A stretch of 64,000 nucleotides of DNA, from assembly GCA_947095535.1 (NCBI GenBank), contig OX352772.1, positions 106,309,672-106,373,671 on the forward strand. Reading direction: 5' to 3'. The stretch is from Poecilobothrus nobilitatus (taxonomy: Eukaryota; Arthropoda; Insecta; Diptera; Dolichopodidae). Shown in pieces: positions 21,165 to 33,035 of the stretch. Position numbers and translations under genes: made by a program. Under the pieces are notes generated by a model. That model was not told the DNA's origin. It saw only the letters and a list, made by a program, of their open reading frames with translations, and made no database searches. Each line of letters opens with the position of its first letter. The stretch's first letter is position 1.

Positions 21165-21401
21165 CAAGTAAAAATAACAGTAAGTCGATGCAACCGACTT
21201 ATTTATACCCTACACCTAAAAAATTTAAATTAAATTAAAAATCCATTAGTTATTTTAGTTAAATATTTAGTATAAGCTAAAAAATAAATGCTTTTACAAC
21301 CTTTGTAGAAAATTTCAGGTTTCTATCTTTATTAAATTCGAAAATATGATTGTTAGGTCTTGGGAAGTGTGTGAAGGCACGCGGACCACCACCCCAATTC
21401 A
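21165..21401 (-). mobile_element. Hel-X5, 3' end fragment
   Basis: Minus-oriented terminal 237 bp of Hel-X: the end CTTG (21168-21165), hairpin AAGTCG/CGACTT (about 21182-21200), the arm AGGTGTAGGGTAT (21217-21205) and adjacent body. It is fused to LINE-Z at about 21397-21402 with ATTCA in common. The 5' end and the tandem repeats are absent. Confidence 0.8.
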
Positions 21402-22864
21402 AAGTTACTGCCAAAGACGGAAATTCATATGATAAAATTCTGTCAAAAGTAGAATTTAAAGAAGAACTCATTTATGGAGTAAAAAGAAAAAAAAAGCATA
21501 AAAAGAAAACATTAAAGAATTCTTCAAAGTATAAAAACATATTTTTCTTTGATGTTCTAACGAATGCTTCTATCCAACTCTTCAATCACACTAAAAGATT
21601 AAAATCAGTAGGGTACTCTTCTGTTTTCACATCATCAGAGAAAGTTATGGCTAAGTTAAATGAGCTCTCAAAACCTATTATTATAAAACATAAGGATAAT
21701 GTTGGCTCACTATTATTAAGTAAAATATCAGCTAATGTACCAAATACAATGTGAAAATATACATGTGGAAGTGAATATGAAGATCAATATATAGTAGAAG
21801 AGTAATGGATATGTTATTATATTCCAATTTGTTACTATTTTTTCATTATACATATGTACATTATTAGTTTTAAGTAGTTAATTTCTTGTATTTTTTCTTA
21901 TATAGTATTTAATGCATTTTCAAAATATTGAACAGTACAACACAAATTTATTCAATAATAACAATTTAGGTTTTAATTTAAATCTTTTTTCACTGAATGT
22001 CAGAAATATAGCTTTAATTAGGAAGTTTGAAGAATTTAAATATCTAATTCATTCTTTTAAGAAAATACCCAAAATACTAAAGGTTCAGGAAACCTGGTTT
22101 GATAAACGTTTATTAAAGTTATATAACATCCCAAATTTCAATTCAGTTGAATCTTATCTTTACCTCATGTGCTACTATAGATCCCAAAAATGTCTTACTC
22201 CATTCTTTTTTAAATATATTGGACAATTTTTTTAATTTAATTTCTTCTTTTCCAATATACAGGCAGGTATTATTCTAAAGGTATATTCTAAAATTAATCT
22301 TTTCGATCGTGATTACTCTAAAGAGCAATTCCTTTTATTTTTATCATCTTTCAATTACAATCATTGTCATAATTTAATAACAAGATCAGCAAATAAATCA
22401 TGTATTGATCATATTTTTTCAAAGAAAATTTTTTAACTACGAAAATTTCTACAATAAACAATAAACTTAATGATTATAACATTATTATTGTTTTGATTAA
22501 TAGATATGTTGACATTTTTGTCAAAAAAACTTTTCAGAAAACAAGAATTTATTATAATAGGGTTGAAGCTATTATTGAAACTGAATTATCGGTCGATACA
22601 TATTCAGATCTTGATACAAATGGTTTATGTGATAATAATTCTTCAATTACTACCTCTAGCATTGATCCAAAAGATCTGTTAGTTCCGTGGCTAAATAATT
22701 CTCTAAAAAACTTAATCAAAGAAAATAATTATTTGAGAAATAAATTAAAGCGTTTCTCAAATAATTTTGAGTTACTTGAAAATTTTACTAGAACCAATAA
22801 TATTGTAAAAAATTCGATTAAATTCTGTAAAAATAACTATTATAGCTATTATCTTAGCTATTAA
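21402..22864 (+). pseudogene. LINE-Z copy 1: ORF1 end and start of ORF2
   Basis: 21402-21754 encodes the end of an ORF1 protein: KFKVTAKDGNSYDKIL type start, a Lys-rich stretch, and IFFFDVLTNASIQLFNHTKRLKSVGY, a strand-helix pattern seen in CR1/Jockey ORF1. ORF2 starts at 21912 with LNLFSLNVRNI and ILKVQETWF of an APE endonuclease, is disrupted at about 22160-22300 by a rearrangement, and resumes with SCIDHIFSKK near 22400. 22493-22864 is the linker after the endonuclease. The reverse transcriptase is missing. Compared with copy 3 the N-terminal ORF1 is replaced by Hel-X5. Confidence 0.65.
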
Positions 22865-23650
22865 AAATAACTATTAAACGCATGTGGGTCAGATCAAAAA
22901 CAAATATGGTCACTATTATATCATTTACGGGTAGGATAAAAAAATGTGCACCAGATTACTTGACACGAAATGATGGACTTCGTATTCAAAATCCGGCTGC
23001 TGGTTGGTTGGTTCATATAAGCGGCTGGCCATCGCCGCTCATGGCAGTGACAGTAATTAGCGCGTTAGCACCGTTTTGCTACCACTTCCATGACCACAAG
23101 GCTTATAATAGGGTATTATTTTTTTGTTTTAGATCAATTTCGTTGCGTTCAGAAACCTTACCTTTTCGTTGAGTTGATGACCACCCAGAGTTACTCTTCT
23201 GACCCTAGCCAGTGCCGGGCACTTACAGGTCAAGTATATGATGGATTCTTTCTCATTCTGTTCACCACAACTGCGCCATAATGAATTGAATGGGATAACT
23301 AGTCTGGCCGCATGTTGACAAATTGGCCAGTGTTCCGTGAACACACCTATTGTTCTGGCTATATTGCGGCGGGATAGCTTCAATAGATTATCGGTTCTTG
23401 TTTGATCATACGATGGCCGGACTTTTTTTGCCGTACGGCATGTGGCTAGTTATTCTATTAATACAATTTAAAAATCCAGGAAGATTCTAGATCGATTTTT
23501 TACAAAGCTTTTCAGGTACCGTATACAATTCAGAAATTTCTTTATTATATGTAGAAAACTTAGTAGACTTATAATAGAACACACATTGATAAAAAGCGGC
23601 AAAAAGTGATCGCTTGCATCTACATAAGCTTCCATGTAACTTAAATATTT
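22865..23650 (-). pseudogene. RNase H-end fragment of another LINE (I/R1/LOA-like)
   Basis: This stretch is visibly richer in G and C than its surroundings. On the minus strand about 23410-23129 reads KLSRRNIARTIGVFTEHWPI, then HAARLVI, CRSC-type WRSCG, and LTCKCPALARVR-x-LGG: the pattern of the end of LINE ORF2 after RNase H, with a terminal Cys/His motif. The usual His of that motif is Tyr here. A stop follows at 23129, then presumed 3' UTR to about 22880. The coding frame starts without Met, so it is a fragment. 23460-23650 has no recognisable content. Confidence 0.65.
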
Positions 23651-24780
23651 ATAGCCGTACGATAAGTATCGGGTATAATAAAATTACTCCTCCGTTTGTA
23701 ACACCTCGAAATAAGAGAGCTAGATATACCTTCATAGGTATGGATCGGATCAGAAAAAAAATCTAAGTCGTTTGAGCCATGTCCGTCTGTCCGTCCGTCA
23801 GCACGCTAACTCAAAAACTAAGAAAGCTAGAATCTTGAAATTTACACAAAATATTCTGGGAGCAATTTGTAGGTTCCCTATTTTTTTTGGTTGGGTTCCA
23901 ACCAAAACTTCGGGTAGCTCTCGAACACCTAACTTTTAGATCCCCACATTTTTTTTGAAATACACCTATGAAATTTTAACTGCTGATAGATCTTATAAAA
24001 ATATTAATTTTATTTTTAATAACTTTTTTTTGTGGCCCCACCCGTTACAAAGCTACAGCTCCCCAAAGGTTCAAAAAAGCTCTATATTTAAATTGTTATA
24101 GCACAAGTTGTATAATGTATATCTTCATTTTGAAAAGGCCAAATAATTACTGCTTTTATTAGCTTTAAAAGTATATATACCATAAATATGTACTTGTGGC
24201 ATACTGTGTCTTAATTTACCGTTATGCGAAACTCAAATTTTGCAAAATCCTTTAACCCTTCTATCTTCTAAACGGTTTAAGTTGGAAACTTGAAATTTTG
24301 ACAGAAGTTAGATCTTTGAAAATAAGTATGAGTCATTTCAGAAATTTTTTTTGTATCCCCCCCCCCCCCCCCCCCCCCCCGTTTTGGAACTGTAAGGGGT
24401 CAAAAACTGAAAATTTCCTATTTTCAAACACCTGTAACTTGAACACCTGTTAAATTTTTTTGAAGTAATACATAAAAATTAAAGGTTTAACACTATACTC
24501 TTATTTCTGTTAACAACTTTTTTTAATAATATAGGGTTACTTTATAATTGACGAAAGTGTTACTTGATTTTTTCAAATTTTCTAACAAATTTCTTTAACG
24601 AATTTTTTGCATTTTGTTTCACTCGATAATTTGAAATGGTTGGGGATATAATGCATATTGCGTAGTACAATAAAATGTAAATAAATAAACAACATAACGG
24701 TTGCTTGAAGAATTTTTATTTATATGATATTGATATACATCCATACTTATATAATAACATGTTGATTTACATATCGTATA
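23651..24780 (+). mobile_element. Hel-Y4, 5' part, cut by the duplication junction
   Basis: Begins ATAGCCGTACGA and carries the (CCGT)n region near 23783-23799. It ends at 24780, where unit 2 starts. Its intact counterpart is Hel-Y5. It contains an expanded C tract (24357-24380). Confidence 0.85.
24357..24380. repeat. Poly(C) tract of 24
   Basis: The same site has 9 C in unit 2 (27961-27969) and about 5-6 in most other Hel-Y copies, so the run has expanded by slippage, or the length is a sequencing artefact. Confidence 0.8.
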
Positions 24781-24974
24781 CCCTACACCTAAAAAATTTA
24801 AATTAAATTAAAAATCCATTAGTTATTTTAGTTAAATATTTAGTATAAGCTAAAAAATAAATGCTTTTACAACCTTTGTAGAAAATTTCAGGTTTCTATC
24901 TTTATTAAATTCGAAAATATGATTGTTAGGTCTTGGGAAGTGTGTGAAGGCACGCGGACCACCACCCCAATTCA
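24781..24974 (-). mobile_element. Hel-X6, duplicated Hel-X end fragment
   Basis: Copy of the Hel-X5 body within unit 2, lacking the hairpin and CTTG end because the duplication breakpoint lies inside the terminal arm. Confidence 0.8.
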
Positions 24975-26437
24975 AAGTTACTGCCAAAGACGGAAATTCA
25001 TATGATAAAATTCTGTCAAAAGTAGAATTTAAAGAAGAACTCATTTATGGAGTAAAAAGAAAAAAAAAGCATAAAAAGAAAACATTAAAGAATTCTTCAA
25101 AGTATAAAAACATATTTTTCTTTGATGTTCTAACGAATGCTTCTATCCAACTCTTCAATCACACTAAAAGATTAAAATCAGTAGGGTACTCTTCTGTTTT
25201 CACATCATCAGAGAAAGTTATGGCTAAGTTAAATGAGCTCTCAAAACCTATTATTATAAAACATAAGGATAATGTTGGCTCACTATTATTAAGTAAAATA
25301 TCAGCTAATGTACCAAATACAATGTGAAAATATACATGTGGAAGTGAATATGAAGATCAATATATAGTAGAAGAGTAATGGATATGTTATTATATTCCAA
25401 TTTGTTACTATTTTTTCATTATACATATGTACATTATTAGTTTTAAGTAGTTAATTTCTTGTATTTTTTCTTATATAGTATTTAATGCATTTTCAAAATA
25501 TTGAACAGTACAACACAAATTTATTCAATAATAACAATTTAGGTTTTAATTTAAATCTTTTTTCACTGAATGTCAGAAATATAGCTTTAATTAGGAAGTT
25601 TGAAGAATTTAAATATCTAATTCATTCTTTTAAGAAAATACCCAAAATACTAAAGGTTCAGGAAACCTGGTTTGATAAACGTTTATTAAAGTTATATAAC
25701 ATCCCAAATTTCAATTCAGTTGAATCTTATCTTTACCTCATGTGCTACTATAGATCCCAAAAATGTCTTACTCCATTCTTTTTTAAATATATTGGACAAT
25801 TTTTTTAATTTAATTTCTTCTTTTCCAATATACAGGCAGGTATTATTCTAAAGGTATATTCTAAAATTAATCTTTTCGATCGTGATTACTCTAAAGAGCA
25901 ATTCCTTTTATTTTTATCATCTTTCAATTACAATCATTGTCATAATTTAATAACAAGATCAGCAAATAAATCATGTATTGATCATATTTTTTCAAAGAAA
26001 ATTTTTTAACTACGAAAATTTCTACAATAAACAATAAACTTAATGATTATAACATTATTATTGTTTTGATTAATAGATATGTTGACATTTTTGTCAAAAA
26101 AACTTTTCAGAAAACAAGAATTTATTATAATAGGGTTGAAGCTATTATTGAAACTGAATTATCGGTCGATACATATTCAGATCTTGATACAAATGGTTTA
26201 TGTGATAATAATTCTTCAATTACTACCTCTAGCATTGATCCAAAAGATCTGTTAGTTCCGTGGCTAAATAATTCTCTAAAAAACTTAATCAAAGAAAATA
26301 ATTATTTGAGAAATAAATTAAAGCGTTTCTCAAATAATTTTGAGTTACTTGAAAATTTTACTAGAACCAATAATATTGTAAAAAATTCGATTAAATTCTG
26401 TAAAAATAACTATTATAGCTATTATCTTAGCTATTAA
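24975..26437 (+). pseudogene. LINE-Z copy 2 (duplicate of copy 1)
   Basis: Carries the same ORF1 end (24975-25327), ORF2 start at 25485, internal rearrangement and linker (26066-26437) as copy 1, with no difference in the protein translations I compared. It arose by the tandem duplication, not by retrotransposition. Confidence 0.65.
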
Positions 26438-27223
26438 AAATAACTATTAAACGCATGTGGGTCAGATCAAAAACAAATATGGTCACTATTATATCATTTA
26501 CGGGTAGGATAAAAAAATGTGCACCAGATTACTTGACACGAAATGATGGACTTCGTATTCAAAATCCGGCTGCTGGTTGGTTGGTTCATATAAGCGGCTG
26601 GCCATCGCCGCTCATGGCAGTGACAGTAATTAGCGCGTTAGCACCGTTTTGCTACCACTTCCATGACCACAAGGCTTATAATAGGGTATTATTTTTTTGT
26701 TTTAGATCAATTTCGTTGCGTTCAGAAACCTTACCTTTTCGTTGAGTTGATGACCACCCAGAGTTACTCTTCTGACCCTAGCCAGTGCTGGGCACTTACA
26801 GGTCAAGTATATGATGGATTCTTTCTCATTCTGTTCACCACAACTGCGCCATAATGAATTGAATGGGATAACTAGTCTGGCCGCATGTTGACAAATTGGC
26901 CAGTGTTCCGTGAACACACCTATTGTTCTGGCTATATTGCGGCGGGATAGCTTCAATAGATTATCGGTTCTTGTTTGATCATACGATGGCCGGACTTTTT
27001 TTGCCGTACGGCATGTGGCTAGTTATTCTATTAATACAATTTAAAAATCCAGGAAGATTCTAGATCGATTTTTTACAAAGCTTTTCAGGTACCGTATACA
27101 ATTCAGAAATTTCTTTATTATATGTAGAAAACTTAGTAGATTTATAATAGAACACACATTGATAAAAAGCGGCAAAAAGTGATCGCTTGCATCTACATAA
27201 GCTTCCATGTAACTTAAATATTT
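26438..27223 (-). pseudogene. LINE RNase H-end fragment, duplicate
   Basis: Duplicate of 22865-23650, with the coding part at about 26983-26702 on the minus strand. One C-to-T difference at 26789 falls inside the region after the Cys-rich motif on the plus strand. Otherwise as described for unit 1. Confidence 0.65.
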
Positions 27224-28886
27224 ATAGCCGTACGATAAGTATCGGGTATAATAAAATTACTCCTCCGTTTGTAACACCTCGAAATAAGAGAGCTAGATAT
27301 ACCTTCATAGGTATGGATCGGATCAGAAAAAAAATCTAAGTCGTTTGAGCCATGTCCGTCTGTCCGTCCGTCAGCACGCTAACTCAAAAACTAAGAAAGC
27401 TAGAATCTTGAAATTTACACAAAATATTCTGGGAGCAATTTGTAGGTTCCCTATTTTTTTTGGTTGGGTTCCAACCAAAACTTCGGGTAGCTCTCGAACA
27501 CCTAACTTTTAGATCCCCACATTTTTTTTGAAATACACCTATGAAATTTTAACTGCTGATAGATCTTATAAAAATATTAATTTTATTTTTAATAACTTTT
27601 TTTTGTGGCCCCACCCGTTACAAAGCTACAGCTCCCCAAAGGTTCAAAAAAGCTCTATATTTAAATTGTTATAGCACAAGTTGTATAATGTATATCTTCA
27701 TTTTGAAAAGGCCAAATAATTACTGCTTTTATTAGCTTTAAAAGTATATATACCATAAATATGTACTTGTGGCATACTGTGTCTTAATTTACTGTTATGC
27801 GAAACTCAAATTTTGCAAAATCCTTTAACCCTTCTATCTTCTAAACGGTTTAAGTTGGAAACTTGAAATTTTGACAGAAGTTAGATCTTTGAAAATGTAT
27901 GAGTAGTATGAGTCATTTCATACTGAAAAGTATGAGTCATTTCAGAAATTTTTTTTGTATCCCCCCCCCGTTTTGGAACTGTAAGGGGTCAAAAACTGAA
28001 AATTTCCTATTTTCAAACACCTGTAACTTGAACACCTGTTAAATTTTTTTGAAGTAATACATAAAAATTAAAGGTTTAACACTATACTCTTATTTCTGTT
28101 AACAACTTTTTTTAATAATATAGGGTTACTTTATAATTGACGAAAGTGTTACTTGATTTTTTCAAATTTTCTAACAAATTTCTTTAACGAATTTTTTGCA
28201 TTTTGTTTCACTCGATAATTTGAAATGGTTGGGGATATAATGCGTATTGCGTAGTACAATAAAATGTAAATAAATAAACAACATAACGGTTGCTTGAAGA
28301 ATTTTTATTTATATGATATTGATATACATCCATACTTATATAATAACATGTTGATTTACATATCGTATATGACACTGATGAATGAATGATATGAGTATAG
28401 ATGTATATTATATAGCGCCGTATTTACATACGTACATATATGTATTTTATTGTACTTATAAGAAATTATTCTATGAATGGAAATATTTTTAAAGAAATAT
28501 TGTAATGTATGGCGATATACTTATAACATTATAAATATACTATGTGCGCATTAATATTTAAAATTATATTAACTATTTTGTACTAAGTAAATTTAATATA
28601 CATTTACCGCTAAGTATTAAATGGTACTATAGAATATTTGGAAAAGTTTTGAATTGATAATTGTTATGTGGAAGGTTAGAATCTGCTTTTGAAGAATGTA
28701 CATATAAACATATAGTTTGAATATATATACAACCCATAGTTCTAGAAATTATAAAATTCACCGAAATTATTTTAAAATACTAAAATATTAAAAAAATAAT
28801 ATTGTAAGCAGAGTGACAGGCTGTGAACATACCAACGGTTCGTACGGGTATCTAAGAGTTGACAAAGGCAACTGTATTCTTTCTCG
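27224..28886 (+). mobile_element. Hel-Y5, full-length copy
   Basis: Full-length Hel-Y with 5' end ATAGCCGTACGA (mutated), 3' arm TCGTACGGGTAT near 28839-28850, hairpin with one mismatched pair (AGTTGAC/GGCAACT) and end CTCG (28883-28886). It has an extra block near 28480-28550 (a 60-bp insertion with ATATACTTATAACATTATAA) absent from other copies. It is the source of truncated Hel-Y4. Confidence 0.85.
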
Positions 28887-29792
28887 TCTTATTTTAAACT
28901 TTCAATTAATATTCTAAAATTAATTAACAAATCACCAAATTTTGATTTATTATTGTTTTCCTTATATGTATTCTTTATTGATGCTATATATATAATCCCC
29001 TCTTCATTTCGTTTCCTAATCATTGACTTTTTCAACTTATTTTGATTTTCTGCATATTCACTTGTTTTCATGGACAATTACTCAATAAGAAAGAAAGTGA
29101 ATCTGGTGAAAAAAGGTCGTCTTATAATATATGTGATATAATATAATAATAAAAAAATAATAGATATGATATCGGGTTATGAAGATGATCTCAGTTTACA
29201 GTGTGATCAATACGATAAATATATACACTTAAAATGCTCGAAGGATAACAAGAAAAAAACACATAACCCTAAAAATTACGTCTTAACAAATCAATATAAC
29301 ACAGTACTGGTAGCCTGAAATAATGCCCTAATAAATAAAGCGGAAACTTTATTTACCTTCCGATGCGGAAATAATGCCGAAATTGCGAGTTTTGAGAATG
29401 GCCTTATTACCGTTTTGAAAAGGAAATAAAGTCGAATCGACCGTTCCATTTAATTTTTTCTTTTGATTTTAACCTCATTAGTTATATATGAGGGATTTCT
29501 GATCAAGTATGTATACGAGTTGGATACGAAATCTGAGTATTCCCTTTTTCCAGAAGAAATATATAAATACTCTGGAAAAAGAGGCAATCCTGATTTTGTA
29601 ACCAACTATAAAATCCCTTCTAATTTCAGAAATATTTTTTTTCGGGTATATTTAAAATGTGTTATTTAATTTTTTTTATTTATTATTTTGTTTATTTCTA
29701 ATGTAATTTCTAAGAACTTGAATATTTTTTATATATTGACATCAGTGGGCATGTATACCAATCGCGTAGGGAAGCACCCGCCTACAAGCACG
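28887..29792. other. Unassigned sequence left of LTR1
   Basis: About 900 bp of moderately complex sequence between Hel-Y5 and LTR1. Short frames (62 residues minus at 29077-28889; 68 residues plus at 29463-29669) show no motif I recognise and may be chance. AATAATGCC occurs at 29313 and 29373, and related AAATAAAG(T/C) and TTATTACCG strings lie at 29390-29435; a similar string occurs inverted at 52168-52192. This could be the end of an unrecognised DNA element or host sequence. No target duplication matches the element's other edge. Confidence 0.4.
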
Positions 29793-30202
29793 AGTTATGT
29801 ATAAGTATATAACTATGTATAAAAAAATAAAAATATATATATGAATGTATATATTAAACAAAACAAAAAAAATAATAATATGTAATATTAATATATATAT
29901 ATATATATATAAAATTTTAATTATACAAAATTTTGTTGATACAAATTGCCAAACGTTATTGACCGAATATTATTGCAAGTAAATTGATTGCAACATAATT
30001 TAGCAATTTGTATCTGCCTTATTTTCTGTAATTTTGAATAAACTAAAAATTTAAAAAGTTAGTCTTGGAATAACTTGCTATATAACACTCTGCTGTATTT
30101 ATAATTAAGAAATAAATTAAGAAATAAAGATAAAATAAAAAAGGGTGTTTCTCTGTTTTTTATATATTTAAAAAAAATAAATAATATAATAAAAAATTTA
30201 AG
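29793..30202 (+). repeat. LTR1, 5' LTR of copy B
   Basis: About 410 bp from AGTTATG to the primer binding site. The first 22 bases form the same terminal inverted structure as other Err-2 LTRs. It contains an AT run (29897-29916) and several AATAAA strings, which are possible polyadenylation signals. The left flank ends TACAAGCACG, and no 4-bp duplication of it is found after LTR2 or LTR3. Confidence 0.8.
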
Positions 30203-30220
30203 TGGCGCAGTCGGTAGGAT
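30203..30220 (+). promoter_or_regulatory. Primer binding site for tRNA-Ser (copy B)
   Basis: TGGCGCAGTCGGTAGGAT, 18 bases complementary to the tRNA-Ser 3' end, directly follows LTR1. Copy C has one change at 41040-41057 (GCTG for GCAG). Confidence 0.9.
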
Positions 30221-30469
30221 CTCTGTAAAAATAAAAAGAGATCCAGCGAAACGAACTAATATAAAAAACAAAAAATAATAAAACAAATAGTGTTAATTTA
30301 TTAAAATAAATTTTAACAAACATTTAATAAGCAAAAATAAAATTTTGAATTTTGTGTGAAATTACTATCCCTTACGATCTCAATCGGGGAATTTTAACAT
30401 TAATAAACACAATTAAATTTTATTAAAATAAACATTCTTAAACAAAAAAAATTAATAAAAAATTCACAA
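30221..30469 (+). other. Leader of copy B
   Basis: Non-coding AT-rich leader between primer site and gag, matching 41058-41369 of copy C. No other feature seen. Confidence 0.6.
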
Positions 30470-31151
30470 AGTCCTGTTCAACATTGTTTAGTGGCATTAA
30501 CACAAATGCTAGAATTACAACAAAACAACCAGGCTCAAACTCAAAGAAATCCAATTGAACAAGAGTTAGAATATTTACAACCATTCAAAGGAGAAAAAGG
30601 GATTTTGCTGAGTTTTATCGATGCGTGGGACATAATTTTGCAGAACCATCCAAATCAAACGACGTTGGAGTTTCAGTTGGTGTTATAAAGAAAAATAGAA
30701 GGAATAGCAAAAAATTTATTAACTGTAAGCTCTCCAAATGATTGGAATTATTGCAAAAGTAAACTGAAGCAACATTATAAATCATCTAAAGATAAAATGA
30801 CGTTAACCAGACAATTCAACTCATTAAAAGTAAGTAGTATTTTAGATTTAGATAATAAAATAAGATATTGTGTAGAAGATATAGTAGAATTTGTCGCTTT
30901 TAATGAAAATAGTCAGGCTATTAAAGATATATTTTGTAAAATGTTAGAGCAAAGAATTAAAGAATTAGTGTCAGGATCTTTAGCATATGCTATAATGAAT
31001 AAGTATAATCTAACAGAAATTAGGGAAATTGTTAACAATTTCATAGGTCCATATAATAGTAATTTAAATTTAGCGTATAAAAACAACAGCAATTTTAATA
31101 AAAATAATAATAAAAGTTTTAGCAATAAAAACGACCATAACAATAGTAATT
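30470..31151 (+). pseudogene. Copy B gag, N-terminal and capsid part
   Basis: A single frame with one in-frame TAA at 30686-30688. Gag here begins upstream of the Met at 30491; copy C shows an ATG at the matching point (41370) that is missing in copy B. Features: QMLELQQN, FIDAWDIIL, NYCKSKLKQHYKSSKDKMTLTRQ and LVSGSLAYAIMNKYNL, helical as in errantiviral capsid. The Asn-rich tail starts at about 31070 and is cut by Hel-Y6. No zinc knuckle. It forms the particle in active relatives. Confidence 0.7.
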
Positions 31152-32703
31152 ATACCCGTACGATAGGATCGGATATAATAAAATTACTCCTCCGTTTGTA
31201 ACACCTCGAAATAAGCGAGCTAAATTTACCTTCAAAGGTATGGATCGGATCAGAAAAAAATTCTAAGACGTTTGCGCCATGTCCGTTCGTCCGTCAGCAC
31301 GCTAACCCAAAAACTAAGAAAGCTAGAATCTTGAAATTTACACAAAATATCCTGGGAGTAATTTGTAGGTTCCCTATTTTTTTTGGTTGAGTTTGGACCA
31401 AAACTTAGGGTAGCTCTCGAACACATAACTTTTAGATCCCCACACTTTTTTGAAATATAGCTATGAAATAACTGCTGATAGATCTCACAAAAATATTAAT
31501 TTTATTTTAAATAACTTTTTTTTGTAGCCCCACCCGTTACGGAGTTACAGCTCCCTAAAGGTTCAAAAAAGCTCTATATTTAAATTGTTATAGCACAAGT
31601 TGTATAAGGTATATCCTCATTTTGAAAACGCCAAACGATTACTACTTTTATTAGCTTTAAAAGTATATATACAGTAAATATATATTTGTGGCATACAATG
31701 TCTTAATTTACCGTTATGCAAAACTCAAATTTTGCAAAATCATTTAACCCTTCTATCTTCTAAACGGTTTCAGTTGGAAACTTGAAATTTTGACAGAAGT
31801 TAGATCTTTGAAAATATGTATGAGTCATTTCAGACATTTTTTTTGTATCACCCCCCGTTTAGGAGCTGTAAGGCGTCAAAAACTGAAAATTTCCTATTCT
31901 TATACACCTGTAACTTGAACACCTGTTAAAATTTTTTTGAAGTAATACACAAAAATTAAAGCTTCAACATTATACTCTTATTTCTGTTAACAACTTTTTT
32001 TTAATAATATAGGGTTACTTTATAATTGACGAAAGTGTTACTTGATTTTTTCAAATTTTCTAACAAATTTCTTCAACAAATTTTTTGCATTTGTTTTACT
32101 CGATAATTTGAAATTGTTGAGGATATAATGCGTAGTACAAAAAAATGTAAATAAATAAACAACATAACGGTTGCTTGAAGAATTTTTATTTATATGGTAT
32201 TGATATATATACATACTTATATAATATCATGTTTATTTAGATATCGTATATGTCACTAGTGAATGAATGATAAGAGTATATTATATATTATATAGCGCCG
32301 TATTTACATAAATATATGTATTTTATTGTACTTATAAGAAATTATTCTGTCAATGGAATATTTAAATATAATATAATATAATATTTAAAATTATATTTAT
32401 TATTTTGTACTAAGTAAATTTAATATACATTTACCGCTTAGTATTAAATGGTACTATAGAATATTTGAAAAAGTTTTGGATTGATAATCGTTATGTGGAA
32501 GGTTAGAATCTGCTTTTGAAGAATGTACATATATAAACATATAGTTTGAATATATGTACTAGAAATTATAAAATTCACCCAAATTATTTTAAAATACTAA
32601 AATATTAAAAAAATAATATTGTAAGCAGAGTGACAGGCTGTGAACATGCTAACGGTTCGTACGGTTATCTAAGAGTTGACAAAGGCAACTGTATTCTTCC
32701 TCG
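31152..32703 (+). mobile_element. Hel-Y6 in copy B gag
   Basis: Complete Hel-Y with the canonical 5' end ATACCCGTACGA, CCGT-rich block near 31283, 3' arm with one change (TCGTACGGTTAT), hairpin and end CTCG (32700-32703). Copy C gag has the uninterrupted site (about 42028-42040). Left junction GTAATT and right junction TTTTAATTG against empty GTAATTTTAATTG shows a gain of TT. Confidence 0.9.
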
Positions 32704-33020
32704 TTTTAATTGTAATATAAACTATAATAATTATAATGACCAATATAGAAGAAACAATAATTTAAATAGGCTTGATAATAATAATTACTATAACTACAAT
32801 AATAATAATAATTATAACAATAACTTCAATCAGAGATCAGTACAAAGTAGGTCTAATCAAAGGTCAGGAAATCCTAGAAATAACTCAGACCAATATCGCT
32901 ATCAACAGAGTTCTTTTAGACAAAGGTTGAACCCATGGAAGTTGAGTATAGGCAAAACAATAACATAACATCTAATATTAACAACGAAGCTAATAATTCC
33001 GAGTTTTTTATGAACTAGTC
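32704..33020 (+). pseudogene. Copy B gag, Asn/Tyr-rich C-terminal tail
   Basis: Continues gag after Hel-Y6 with NNYNDQYRRNNNLNRLDNNN, a run of Tyr-Asn repeats, then RSNQRSGNPRNN and YRYQQSSFRQR. Arg and Asn richness suggests RNA binding in place of zinc knuckles. A frame break near 32925 precedes the sequence encoding PMEVEY, which is in frame in copy C. It ends near 33017 at TAG. Confidence 0.65.
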
Positions 33021-33035
33021 TCGGATGATCTACCA

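Larger units (their letters stand above)
21208..24780 (+). repeat. Tandem duplication unit 1 (3,573 bp)
   Basis: Repeated with very high identity at 24781-28369. Contents: Hel-X5 body, LINE-Z copy 1, a LINE RNase H fragment and the 5' 1.1 kb of Hel-Y4. The junction is at TATA in both parental sites (21204-21207 and 24777-24780). Differences I could find are four substitutions (23216, 23568, 24220, 24655), a C-tract change of 15 and a 31-bp insertion in unit 2, which together explain the length difference of 16 bp exactly. Confidence 0.9.
24781..28369 (+). repeat. Tandem duplication unit 2 (3,589 bp)
   Basis: Second unit of the tandem duplication described at 21208-24780. It is 16 bp longer: 15 C fewer in the homopolymer and a 31-bp insertion near 27897-27927, which duplicates TATGAGT-containing sequence. 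Past 28369 sequence continues into the rest of Hel-Y5, so this unit carries the original right-hand context. Confidence 0.9.

Noticed and set aside
22882..23281. Plus-strand frames of 96 and 63 residues in the GC-richer fragment
   Set aside because: The minus strand carries a recognisable LINE ORF2 end; the plus frames are its shadow and its 3' UTR.
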